Shown here: positions 49,136-58,562 of the stretch, one piece after another
How positions within the stretch are numbered: the stretch's first letter is position 1
Layout: every line of letters starts with the position of its first letter
Assembly: GCF_002218195.1 (NCBI RefSeq)
Contig: NZ_CP022336.1
Span: 2,041,001 to 2,105,000, forward strand
Reading direction: 5' to 3'
Origin: Sphingorhabdus sp. SMR4y
Lineage (GTDB): Bacteria; Pseudomonadota; Alphaproteobacteria; Sphingomonadales; Sphingomonadaceae
DNA length: 64,000 nt
Program-made: the position numbers and the translations under genes
Notes under the pieces: generated by a model
What the model was told of the DNA's origin: nothing
Databases searched by the model: none
The model's input: only the letters and a program-made list of their open reading frames with translations

Positions 49136-50089
49136 TCAGGCGACTTTCTGCAACTGGTCAATGCTGTCGAGGTCCTCGGGAGGCGCTGCACTCGCCACAT
49201 CATCCATGATAGCCGCTTCATATTCACTCTCGGCGAGTTTTATGAGCGGACGATCATCAATGTCCCACGGGTGGAAACCCGGTTTGAAAAAGGCCAGCAA
49301 CGGCCGCAATGTTCTGCGGAACGGTGCCTTGCCGAACAGCAGATGATGCGCGAGCCCGAACCAGGCGCGCGGCCCCGAGATGCCATCCTGACGAAGCAGT
49401 TCCAGAATGCCTCTGGTGCGGTTTTTCGCGAAGCCCAGGGAAATCCGGGCCATGAAGCTGCTGCGGACAAACCAGCATTTTAGCGGATTCCAGTCCTTCG
49501 TCACATGTAGCCAGGTATCATAGGCCACACCCTTATGTTCGATTTCCTCCGAAGCATGCCATAGCCAGAGATTGCGCTGATCCTCGTCGGCATTCTCCAG
49601 ATGGGCCGGATTGCCGATCACTTCGGCGGCCAAAATTGCGGTGATATGTTCGATACACATGGTTGCCACGAGTTGGTCATATTCCGACATGCCGCGAATC
49701 GTCTGTACCACGCGGTCGATGTCCTGCTCGAGCAGCGTGATGTCGAAATCACAATCCTTCAAATGTTCGTTGAAGCAATGGTGCTCCCGGCTATGGATCG
49801 CTTCCTGCTGGATGAAGGCGCGGATCTCGCCACGCAGCTTGGGTGGAACCCGCTTGATGAATTTCTTGAGCGAATCGATGAAAAACAGCTCACCTTCCGG
49901 AAAGGTCACGGACAGCGCATTGAAAAATGCGGATGCGAAGGGATCTCCGCCAACCCAGCGACGCCGATCGATTTCGGCACGCGCGAAATTCAGATTACGC
50001 GGTTGAATGTGAAGATCGGCGGGTGTCGCGCTTTTGTTCTGCGCAGACAATTCGGATGCTGTATCAGCGATGGTTGGAGCAATGCCCAT
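49136..50089 (-). CDS. PF10118 'predicted metal-dependent hydrolase' family protein (copy 1)
   Basis: 317 residues, no signal peptide. The family signature includes AFIQQEAIHSREHHCFNEHL (Glu96, His99, His103/104), MCIEHITAI (Glu147, His148) and LWHASEEIEHKGVAYDTW (His178, Glu181/182, His185). The spacing of Glu-x2-His motifs suggests a ferritin-like di-iron centre; the hydrolase name is historical. A second copy is at 56853-57752. The C-terminus ends in an acidic Asp/Pro stretch. Upstream lies a cluster of GGTTAA boxes. Confidence 0.88.
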   Translation of the reverse strand: MGIAPTIADTASELSAQNKSATPADLHIQPRNLNFARAEIDRRRWVGGDPFASAFFNALSVTFPEGELFFIDSLKKFIKRVPPKLRGEIRAFIQQEAIHSREHHCFNEHLKDCDFDITLLEQDIDRVVQTIRGMSEYDQLVATMCIEHITAILAAEVIGNPAHLENADEDQRNLWLWHASEEIEHKGVAYDTWLHVTKDWNPLKCWFVRSSFMARISLGFAKNRTRGILELLRQDGISGPRAWFGLAHHLLFGKAPFRRTLRPLLAFFKPGFHPWDIDDRPLIKLAESEYEAAIMDDVASAAPPEDLDSIDQLQKVA

Positions 50090-50126
50090 AACTTTCGTGA
50101 ACCTCCCAGTTCGATTCTTCTCGGCG

Positions 50127-50207
50127 CTAACCGATTTTGGTTAAGCAGCAGTTAGACAAGGAAGGTTAAGTTTCGGCATAGCAACACGCTTAACGGCTAT
50201 GGTTAAG
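50127..50207. promoter_or_regulatory. Cluster of GGTTAA/TTAACC boxes upstream of PF10118 copy 1
   Basis: Four TTAA cores with GG or CC flanks lie in 80 bases: GGTTAA at 50139-50144, 50164-50169 and 50201-50206, and CTTAACGG at 50189-50196. The first forms an inverted repeat with CTAACC (50127-50132). On the minus strand one copy reads TTAACCAT, the CtrA half-site octamer (50199-50206). No exact TTAA-N7-TTAAC is present, so binding by CtrA or another dimeric regulator is only suggested. Confidence 0.4.
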
Positions 50208-50279
50208 AATCCATTATAGCGGCCGAAATCGGCGGAAATCAGCCGATCCGGATCATGAACGCTATTGATTTTTGACGGT

Positions 50280-50975
50280 TTATTTTCGCCGGTACCGGAA
50301 ATACCAGACATCATGACCCTGCCGGCGCGCCTTGGCTTCATAGCGCGTCTCAGGCCAGCCGCCTGGACGGATCATCCAGTCCTTCGGGCTTTCGCACAAC
50401 CAGTCAAATTCATCGCGCTGGCTCATGATCATGCAGGCCCATTCCAGATAGACCGGATGATCGGTGCCGAAACGGAATTCGCCGCCGGGTTTCAGCTTTG
50501 CCGCGATCAAATCGACCGGCCCGTGGTTCATGAAGCGCCGTTTGGCATGGCGCGCTTTCGGCCAGGGGTCGGGATGCAACAGATAGACAAAGCTCAGGCT
50601 GCTGTCGGGAATCCGCTCGAGCACATCGAGCGCATTGCCCATATGCAGGCGGACATTGGCAAGATGGCTGTCACGAACATGCTGCAGCGCGCCGACCACG
50701 CCGTTGAGATAGGGCTCACAGCCAATGAATCCGTGATCCGGCAGCATGTCGGCGCGCGATGCCAGATGCTCGCCCGCGCCGAAACCGATTTCAAAATGCA
50801 TGGGCCGATCACCGCCGAACAGCGACGCGGCGGTCACCGGTCCCTCGGTCGGCACTGCGATCTGCGGCAGCAGCTTCTCGACCAGCTCGACCTGCTGGTC
50901 GCGCAAGGCGTGCCCCTGCCGGCGACCGTAGAGCTGGCGGATAGTGGTGGGGTCACCCTCTTTCGATTTTGTCAT
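50280..50975 (-). CDS. trmB: tRNA (guanine46-N7)-methyltransferase
   Basis: 231 residues, full length. SAM motif I is FEIGFGAGEHLASRA; the TrmB signatures SFVYLLHPDPWPKARHAKRR and LKPGGEFRFGTDHPVYLEWA are intact. It makes m7G46 in tRNAs using S-adenosylmethionine; metK lies two genes upstream in the same direction. Its ATG overlaps the stop of the preceding gene (ATGA), so translation is coupled. Confidence 0.96.
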   Translation of the reverse strand: MTKSKEGDPTTIRQLYGRRQGHALRDQQVELVEKLLPQIAVPTEGPVTAASLFGGDRPMHFEIGFGAGEHLASRADMLPDHGFIGCEPYLNGVVGALQHVRDSHLANVRLHMGNALDVLERIPDSSLSFVYLLHPDPWPKARHAKRRFMNHGPVDLIAAKLKPGGEFRFGTDHPVYLEWACMIMSQRDEFDWLCESPKDWMIRPGGWPETRYEAKARRQGHDVWYFRYRRK

Positions 50976-52075
50976 TGATCCTCATCACTTGGAACGTGGA
51001 TCGATATCGTCGATCCGGTTGATGGCGGCCATGTCGAGACAGACGACGTCGCGGCGTCGTCTCCTGTTGCGGCCCGTAGAATGCCGGGCGTCGGCAATTG
51101 GTCCAGATCGGGAAAGATAATATTCTGATCCAGCTGCATCAGGACCGGCGTATATCGTTCGCCCTTGCTGCCGTCGATCAGACCGCCAAGCTGGTTTGTG
51201 TGAACAGAGGCCGCGCGTCCGGCATCACCCAGCGGCATCAGGTAGCCATTTTCCGATCCCTCGGCCCGGTAGATCGAGAAGGGGCCGAAATCTTGCGGAT
51301 CCCGGCAGTAGGTCACGCTATTGTCCTGCCCCTGTTCTGCCTTTTTTGCGGCGAGCAAACCCATGAAACTTCCGCTGATCGCATCTGTCATCGCGTCCGT
51401 TTTCGACGGCTGGATCCGTTTGACCTTGTCCGTCAGCCGCAATCCATTTTCGCATGGCAAGATCGCGGCAGCGGCTGGGCCGGAGTTGATATTGTCCGGC
51501 CAGCGGATGTCGCGCAAGGTCGGCTTCAGAGCGGCCGCCATCTCCTTCGCCGACAGTTCGGCAGAAGAAAAACGGATCTTCACCAGCCAGCCATTGAGCG
51601 GCAGCATGGCAACGCCGGTGCTTTTGAATGCACCGCCGGGTACTGCATAAACCGCCATCAGGCCGCTCGCTTCGGATTGCCCCGGCGGCGTGAAAGCCGC
51701 TGCGAGATATTCGCTGGCGCCCGGCAACATCTTGATATTGTTGCGCAAAGATTGCTGCGCTGCATCGAACCAAAGCGGCACATTGTTCACAGCAGCCCGA
51801 TAGACAAAAAGTGTCAGCCGGGTCTGCTTGTCATCCCCGTGATATTGCGCATAAACATCCAGCTCATTTTCGGTGAGATCGCGAATATATTGCCTGTCGA
51901 ACCCGCCGAGCCGGGCCGGCATCGCCATGCCGCTATGCTGGTGATGCCAATATTCTCCGGCAGTTGCTTCGATCGTCCTCTGTTCGGGCTGCGCCTGCGC
52001 GGGAGCCACTGAGAACATGGCTGCCATGCAGACGGACAATATCGCCCTGCCATAGAATTTTCCCGGTCCACGCAT
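50972..52075 (-). CDS. Exported protein of unknown function
   Basis: 367 residues. A signal peptide ends near residue 27 (SVAPAQA/QP). The body has a hydrophilic alpha/beta look without a motif I can name: VYAQYHGDDKQTRLTLFVYR, MLPLNGWLVKIRFSS, ILPCENGLRLTDKVKR and a second Cys in SVTYCRDPQDFG. GGGAGAAAGATC is a strong ribosome-binding site for the ATG at 52075. It stands between metK and trmB and is coupled to trmB by ATGA overlap. I do not recognise the family. Confidence 0.75.
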   Translation of the reverse strand: MRGPGKFYGRAILSVCMAAMFSVAPAQAQPEQRTIEATAGEYWHHQHSGMAMPARLGGFDRQYIRDLTENELDVYAQYHGDDKQTRLTLFVYRAAVNNVPLWFDAAQQSLRNNIKMLPGASEYLAAAFTPPGQSEASGLMAVYAVPGGAFKSTGVAMLPLNGWLVKIRFSSAELSAKEMAAALKPTLRDIRWPDNINSGPAAAAILPCENGLRLTDKVKRIQPSKTDAMTDAISGSFMGLLAAKKAEQGQDNSVTYCRDPQDFGPFSIYRAEGSENGYLMPLGDAGRAASVHTNQLGGLIDGSKGERYTPVLMQLDQNIIFPDLDQLPTPGILRAATGDDAATSSVSTWPPSTGSTISIHVPSDEDQ

Positions 52076-52146
52076 GATCTTTCTCTCCCTCTGCATAACG
52101 ATAGAGATAGACGATAACCGGGCGCGCGAAAAGCCGGGTTGTCGAC

Positions 52147-53358
<1,212 letters not shown>

Positions 53359-53427
53359 GGCAAAATCCTGATTTTGGGCCGCAACGAGACCGGCCGCAAG
53401 AGACATAAGGAAAAGTTTATATCTACT

Positions 53428-54975
53428 TTAACGAGCGCGCAGACGGATAGCAATGGCAGATAGCAGCAATATCAGCGCCAGACCCAGCGACAGCCAATTG
53501 CCGTAACGCGCGAAGAGCGTTGAGGCCTTGGCCTCCGGCAGACGGCTGTCAATCCGGCCCGCCTCGCCCATCGGGACATGGAATCTGACCGTCCCGTTGG
53601 CGTCAATCACCGCCGATATCCCGGTCGGCGTCGATCGAATTACCGGCAGTCCCTCTTCGATTGCCCGCAAGCGCGCCTGCGCCAGATGCTGCGGTGGCCC
53701 CCAACTGCCGAACCACGCATCATTCGAGGGATTGAAAATAAAATCCGGCCGATTGTCGCGATCGACAACCTGTCCGGAGAAGATGATTTCGTAGCAAACC
53801 TGCAGCCCCGCCTTGCCAAATCCGCCGAGATCGAGCGAACGGGCACCCGGGCCCGGCCAGAAATCAAAATCACCGGGCGCCAGCCGTGACAGGCCAAGCG
53901 CAGACAAAACCGGCCGCATCGGCAGATATTCACCATAAGGCACGAGATGGGACTTGTCGTAGCGCCCGATCAGCTCATGTTCGGCATTCATCGCAAAGAC
54001 GCTGTTGCGGGCACCGACAGCGCGTCCTTCCGCTTCGTCGAATTCCAGCTTGAGCGCGCCGAGCACCAGCATGTCGCCGGGTTTCATCAGCATGCCGAGT
54101 TGCTGACGAACAAATTCCGGCGGACGGCCGTAATAATAGCGGGCCGGATAACCGGTCTCGAGATAATCCGGGATTGCCGCTTCCGGCCAGAAAATGATCC
54201 GTGGATCATCGTCTGCGCGAAGCGTCAGTTCCGCCAGCTTCGCCAGATTCTGATCTTCATACCCCGCCTTCCACTTGTCCTGCTGACCAATATTGGGCTG
54301 GACCACGGTGATCCGCGGCTGGTCAGGAGACACCGGCGACGCCGGTGGATGCGGCCATAACGCAAGTCCGGCGAAGATCAGGACCAGCGGCAGCGCAGAC
54401 CACCATTGTTTCCGGCAGACCAGCCACAGACCGCCGGCACCAGCGATCAGAATCGCGGACAGGCCATAGGTTCCGATAAACATGCCAAGACCGGCCATCT
54501 GACCCAGCGGCAATGTAACCGACCCGAGCGGGTTCCAGATGAAGCCGCTGAAGACCCAACTGCGCCACCATTCGGTGATGATCCAGGCTCCGGCCAGCGC
54601 GATGACCAGCAACAGCGGTCGGGCCTTGCCGATCCACCAACCGCCAAGCGCCGCCAGCGCCGGGTAGACCGCCAGATACAGCGATAGCAAGACGACGGCG
54701 ATATAGCCCAGCCACTCGGGCATTGCGGCCTGGAAAGTGAAGGCCTTGGCGATCCAGTTCAGGCCGATGATGAAATGTCCGACGCCAAACAGCCAGCCGG
54801 AGAAAAAAGCGGCCTTGCGGCTGCCCGCCTGGATGACCAGTGCCATCCACAGGGCCAGCATCAATATGGTCAGCGGCCACAGGTTGAGGGGCGCGAAACC
54901 GGTTGCGCTGATCCCGCCCGCGACAAGCGCGATAGCGTAAGGATGGCGGGCGATCATTTCATGGAGTTTGGACAC
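53428..54975 (-). CDS. lnt: Apolipoprotein N-acyltransferase
   Basis: 515 residues. Several N-terminal membrane helices (PYAIALVAGGISATGFAPLN onward) precede a nitrilase-type periplasmic domain with the triad Glu in IIFWPEAAIPD, Lys in GRYDKSHLVPYGEYLP, and Cys in GLQVCYEIIFSG; a last membrane helix closes it. It adds the third acyl chain to lipoproteins, of which this window encodes at least four. It leads the lnt-metK-unknown-trmB direction. Confidence 0.96.
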   Translation of the reverse strand: MSKLHEMIARHPYAIALVAGGISATGFAPLNLWPLTILMLALWMALVIQAGSRKAAFFSGWLFGVGHFIIGLNWIAKAFTFQAAMPEWLGYIAVVLLSLYLAVYPALAALGGWWIGKARPLLLVIALAGAWIITEWWRSWVFSGFIWNPLGSVTLPLGQMAGLGMFIGTYGLSAILIAGAGGLWLVCRKQWWSALPLVLIFAGLALWPHPPASPVSPDQPRITVVQPNIGQQDKWKAGYEDQNLAKLAELTLRADDDPRIIFWPEAAIPDYLETGYPARYYYGRPPEFVRQQLGMLMKPGDMLVLGALKLEFDEAEGRAVGARNSVFAMNAEHELIGRYDKSHLVPYGEYLPMRPVLSALGLSRLAPGDFDFWPGPGARSLDLGGFGKAGLQVCYEIIFSGQVVDRDNRPDFIFNPSNDAWFGSWGPPQHLAQARLRAIEEGLPVIRSTPTGISAVIDANGTVRFHVPMGEAGRIDSRLPEAKASTLFARYGNWLSLGLALILLLSAIAIRLRAR

Positions 54976-55053
54976 CGGCAGCTTTTGCCGTGTTCGCGAT
55001 CACCATTCAATTGCTAATTGCCGGAACAGCCATTTGCTTGCTAACGTCCGGCC

Positions 55054-55743
55054 ATGAAAATCTTCAGCCTCCTGACGCTCGCGCTGGCCCAGCCCGTGGC
55101 CAGCCAGCCGGAACCGCTCAACGTGAACCAGCAGCAGGCCCTCTCCTGCGTTGCCGTACTGGCGATTGTCGCCTCAGAACAGGAACGGGGCGTAGCCGGC
55201 GCGTTCGACTATCCTCTGCTCAGTGAACGCGGTGCGACCTATGCCGGGCTGGTCGGCGAACAGATCATGGAGGAAAGCGGCAGAAACAGGGAGCAGGTGC
55301 GCGACGCAATGATAGCAGCGGTGGCAGAGCGGCAGGCTGTCGCGCAAGAGGCCGCCGATCCGGACCAGGCGGTGAGCGGAGAAATGGCAATCTGCCTGCC
55401 CCTGCTCGACGCTGCAGTGCCGCCCAGGCCGAAACCGGACCTGACGCAATGCGCCGGCATGTTGCAACTGGCCTATGAAGAAGTCCATGACCGTGAAGGC
55501 CTGTCCAAGACCGCACAGGATCTGAAAACACTGGCAGCAGTACTCGACAGCCGCGCGCGCGATCAGATGCGCGCCGAGGGGCTGAGCGGTCCGGAAAGCG
55601 ACATACTATTGACTCAGAGCCGCGAAGCGCTGCTGGCAGAAGCGCGGCAGCGGGAAGCAAGGGGTCAGGGTTCCAATCTGGATTTCGAACATTGCTTCAC
55701 CCTCGCCGCGCCGGAAGACAAGCAGAGAAAATATGAGCATTGA
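55054..55743 (+). CDS. Secreted cysteine-containing protein of unknown function
   Basis: 229 residues. The N-terminus ([20 protein letters not shown]) is a short signal peptide. The mature part is helical and Glu/Ala-rich with four Cys ([26 protein letters not shown]), probably forming two disulfide bonds in the periplasm. The last codons overlap the VOC gene by 11 bases. I recognise no family; it resembles unannotated sphingomonad proteins. Confidence 0.72.
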   Translation: MKIFSLLTLALAQPVASQPEPLNVNQQQALSCVAVLAIVASEQERGVAGAFDYPLLSERGATYAGLVGEQIMEESGRNREQVRDAMIAAVAERQAVAQEAADPDQAVSGEMAICLPLLDAAVPPRPKPDLTQCAGMLQLAYEEVHDREGLSKTAQDLKTLAAVLDSRARDQMRAEGLSGPESDILLTQSREALLAEARQREARGQGSNLDFEHCFTLAAPEDKQRKYEH

Positions 55744-56173
55744 ATCCGCGCCGCCCCTGCGGCCTTTCCATCTGGCCTTTCCGGTCCACGATCTAGACGC
55801 AGCCCGCGCTTTCTATGGTGACCTGATGGGTTGTGAAGAAGGCCGCAGCGATTCACGCTGGATCGATTTCAATCTTTACGGACATCAGGTTGTCACCCAT
55901 CTTGACGAGAATTACGCGGCCCTGCCGGTGATCAATCCGGTCGATGGCGAACAGGTTCCGGTGCCGCATTTCGGCGTCGTGCTGACGAGGGCCGAATGGC
56001 AGGCGCTTGCCGACCGGCTATCCGCAGCCGCGATCCGCTTTGTCATCCCGCCGACAATCCGGTTTGAAGGCCAGGTCGGCGAACAGGCGACGATGTTTTT
56101 TCAGGACCCGAGCGGCAATGCGCTGGAGTTCAAGGCCTTTGCCAGCGACGATCAACTGTTCGCCAAGGATTGA
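55733..56173 (+). CDS. VOC family (glyoxalase/bleomycin-resistance type) protein
   Basis: 146 residues with the paired beta-alpha-beta-beta-beta modules. [20 protein letters not shown] starts the fold (metal His13), [18 protein letters not shown] supplies further His, and [16 protein letters not shown] holds the last Glu. VOC proteins are metal-dependent lyases, dioxygenases or binding proteins; no specific reaction can be given. It starts inside the end of the secreted-protein gene and converges with a TetR gene. Confidence 0.92.
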   Translation: MSIESAPPLRPFHLAFPVHDLDAARAFYGDLMGCEEGRSDSRWIDFNLYGHQVVTHLDENYAALPVINPVDGEQVPVPHFGVVLTRAEWQALADRLSAAAIRFVIPPTIRFEGQVGEQATMFFQDPSGNALEFKAFASDDQLFAKD

Positions 56174-56188
56174 CCGGGGGTTCCGGAA

Positions 56189-56785
56189 CTAGACCTGCTG
56201 TCCGCTCTCCATCCGGTCCAGACCGTCTTCCAATTGCCTTTCGGCCATGTCACGGGCGGTATTGCGCGCCAGTCCCAGCGATCGAGACAAACGCTCTCCA
56301 ATCAAGGCATCGCCCAAAGCCATGAGAACGAGCGTCAGCGTGTCTTCGTGCATCTCGCGGTCCTGGTGACCGTCATCCCCAACGTCATCGACCAATTTGT
56401 GGATCGCCTCGACGATCGGGTCGAGTGCATCTTCATTGCCGGTCAGCATCATCCAGGACCAGAGCGCCCCGGCCCCCTGTTTGTCAAAGGCATCAAACGT
56501 CAGATCGACAATATCGCGCGCGCAGCCCTCGCCGGAACGAGACTTGATAATCGCCTGCGCGATCATGCCGCATACTTCATCGGACAGATAGACCGCCAAG
56601 GCCTTCTGCAGACCCGATGCGGAGCCGAAATGGTGCAGAAGATTGGCATGGGTCCGCCCGATCCGGCCGGCGACTGCCTTCAATGTAACCGACTGCGGTC
56701 CTGATTCGATCAACAGATCGCGGGCCGCGGCCAGCGCCATGCCGCGACTTTCTTCCGGAGAGAGGCGTCTCTTAGCTATTGACAT
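56189..56785 (-). CDS. TetR/AcrR family transcriptional regulator
   Basis: 198 residues. The helix-turn-helix is SVTLKAVAGRIGRTHANLLH, followed by HFGSASGLQKALA. The C-terminal ligand domain is unspecific. It is divergent from PF10118 copy 2, with 67 bases between the start codons; the gap contains TAAG-TAAC-CTTA, a small dyad. It probably controls that gene and itself. The other PF10118 copy has no such neighbour. Confidence 0.9.
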   Translation of the reverse strand: MSIAKRRLSPEESRGMALAAARDLLIESGPQSVTLKAVAGRIGRTHANLLHHFGSASGLQKALAVYLSDEVCGMIAQAIIKSRSGEGCARDIVDLTFDAFDKQGAGALWSWMMLTGNEDALDPIVEAIHKLVDDVGDDGHQDREMHEDTLTLVLMALGDALIGERLSRSLGLARNTARDMAERQLEDGLDRMESGQQV

Positions 56786-56852
56786 TTATGTAAGTAACCT
56801 TATTATCATCGGTGTTAGCTATAGGCTGCATTTCGCAAAATGGAAACATCCG

Positions 56853-57752
56853 ATGAATATGCCTCGCACCGTCCGCCCGGAGCCGGAGACCATCCACACC
56901 CCGACGCCGAAGGGACACGAAATCACGCCGCGCGACCGCCGTTTTGGTCGGGAAGAGGGCTATGATCCTGCAAAATATTGGCAAAATGGCGACCCGGTTG
57001 CGACCGCTTTCTACAATTGCCTGTCACTTACCTTTCCACGCGGAGAGGCTTTTTTCATCGAAAGCGTGAAGGAATTCCGGGATCACACGCCGCAGAAATT
57101 GCAGAAAGAAATCCGCGCCTTCGTCCAGCAGGAAGTGATCCACAGCCGCGAGCATCTGGCGCTGAACCGCCGGGTCGAGGAAAATGGCTACGACACAAGC
57201 CGGATCGAACAACGGATTACCGAATCGCTCGGCATGACCAAAGGCCGGCCCATGATCACCAATCTGGCGGCGACGATGATCCTCGAACATTTTACCGCGA
57301 TCATGGCCCAGCAATTTCTCGCCAATCCGCGACACTGGAAAGATTCCGACGAGGAAACCGCTGATCTGTGGCGCTGGCATGCGCTGGAAGAGATTGAACA
57401 CAAGGGCGTCGCCTATGACACATGGCTCTACGCAACCCGGGACTGGAGCCGCTGGCAACGCTGGAAAGTGAAAGCACTGATGATGCTGGTGATCACCCGA
57501 AATTTCTGGGGCAATCGGTGGAACGACACGCTCGACCTGCTGGCGCAGGACGGCCTGACCGGATGGCGGGTGAAGCTCAAGCTGCTGAAATTCCTGCTCG
57601 TCGAGCCGGGCATCGCCCGGGCAATCATCATCCCGTGGATCAAGTTCTTTCTGCCCGGATTTCATCCATGGAACGAGGATGACCGGCATCTGATTCGGCG
57701 CGCCGAGAGCGAATATGAGTCGGCGATGACGGGAAGGCCGGCGACCGTATAG
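56853..57752 (+). CDS. PF10118 'predicted metal-dependent hydrolase' family protein (copy 2)
   Basis: 299 residues. Same motifs as copy 1: AFVQQEVIHSREHLALNRRV (Glu94, His97, His101), ILEHFTAIMAQQF (Glu145, His146) and WHALEEIEHKGVAYDTWLYA (His176, Glu179/180, His183). The conserved carboxylates and histidines suggest a di-iron site as in ferritin-like proteins. I chose the ATG at 56853 because GGAAA precedes it; the longer frame runs into the regulator's gene. Divergent TetR suggests induction by a small hydrophobic ligand. Confidence 0.88.
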   Translation: MNMPRTVRPEPETIHTPTPKGHEITPRDRRFGREEGYDPAKYWQNGDPVATAFYNCLSLTFPRGEAFFIESVKEFRDHTPQKLQKEIRAFVQQEVIHSREHLALNRRVEENGYDTSRIEQRITESLGMTKGRPMITNLAATMILEHFTAIMAQQFLANPRHWKDSDEETADLWRWHALEEIEHKGVAYDTWLYATRDWSRWQRWKVKALMMLVITRNFWGNRWNDTLDLLAQDGLTGWRVKLKLLKFLLVEPGIARAIIIPWIKFFLPGFHPWNEDDRHLIRRAESEYESAMTGRPATV

Positions 57753-57775
57753 GGTCCAGGCCTAGAGAGCCGTGC

Positions 57776-58327
57776 TCAATGGGCGGCTCTGCTGCTGTCC
57801 ACTTTTTCGACCCATTCCGGAAAGAAACTGGGTTCGCGGTTGGACCAGCCCGGCGCGGTTGCGGCGGCTTCGCTGATCGATTGCAGCAGATTTTTACGGG
57901 TTTTGGGGTGCAGATGCGGCAAGGCAGCGGCCGCACAAAAAGCACCGGGCAGCCATGGACGCGAATCCGGACCAAGCAGGCGCTCATAAAGAAAACGGAA
58001 GGCGGGGAAGCTGTGAATACGGCCCTGCCCCAGATCATAGGCCGCGAGTGAAATCAGGGCGGGCATAAACGTCTCGATACTGTCAACCGCGCACCCTTCG
58101 GGAATGGCTTTACGAATGTCGCGAATCCGCCGGTAGAGGGAAATCTGCACCTGAATGCCCGCTTCTTCAACCTTGTCGCGCGACCAGGTCTCCACAGCAT
58201 CGGAACGTTCGAGACCGACATCCAGCGACCGGCGGATGTAGCGCTGGGTCGCGGAACTGAAGCTCGCAAATTCTTTTATCTCGGCCAGCGTCATCGCACC
58301 GGGGACAGATCGTGTTTCCTTGGTCAT
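57776..58327 (-). CDS. Hypothetical helical protein behind a CtrA-like box
   Basis: 183 residues, no signal or membrane segment. The sequence is helical and charged (TLAEIKEFASFSSATQRYIR, RRSLDVGLERSDAVETWSRD) with a C-terminal aromatic part (WLPGAFCAAAALPHLHPKTR). I do not recognise a family. AGGAG lies before the ATG at 58327. A near-consensus CtrA box is 54 bases upstream on the same strand. The histidine kinase gene is divergent from it. Confidence 0.72.
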   Translation of the reverse strand: MTKETRSVPGAMTLAEIKEFASFSSATQRYIRRSLDVGLERSDAVETWSRDKVEEAGIQVQISLYRRIRDIRKAIPEGCAVDSIETFMPALISLAAYDLGQGRIHSFPAFRFLYERLLGPDSRPWLPGAFCAAAALPHLHPKTRKNLLQSISEAAATAPGWSNREPSFFPEWVEKVDSSRAAH

Positions 58328-58380
58328 GTCTTCACAACTCCTCGTGGGCTCTTGCCACCAGGACATTTGACCAAAACATG

Positions 58381-58396
58381 GTTAGCAATTGGTTAA
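58381..58396 (-). promoter_or_regulatory. Near-consensus CtrA box upstream of hypothetical gene
   Basis: On the minus strand TTAA-CCAATTG-CTAAC differs from TTAA-N7-TTAAC in one base. Position 54 bases before the start codon is like the box of the M23 gene (44 bases). Confidence 0.45.
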
Positions 58397-58562
58397 ACCG
58401 GGACCGATTAATCCTCTATTGACCATCCTGAGTGGGAAAATTGCGCGGCTGCCTTATAAAGTTTCGACCAACCGCAACCATGGTTCGACCGGTCACGATT
58501 CCGCTAGAGACAATTGATACCATATTGGCCTAAGCTGACCCGAAACCATGAATTGAACGCAT

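Noticed and set aside
53359-53427. SAM riboswitch upstream of metK
   Set aside because: The 69-base gap to lnt is too short and shows no SAM-II or SAM/SAH-type core that I can recognise; only a weak hairpin (GCGGCC/GGCCGC-like) is present.
57765-57790. Terminator between PF10118 copy 2 and the convergent hypothetical gene
   Set aside because: AGAGCCG and CGGCTCT can pair over 7 bases, but no T-run follows on either strand and the stem includes the stop codon region of the minus-strand gene.
58476-58485. Palindrome AACCATGGTT in the kinase promoter region
   Set aside because: Ten bases of symmetry are expected by chance in a window of this size and no repeat or context supports an operator.
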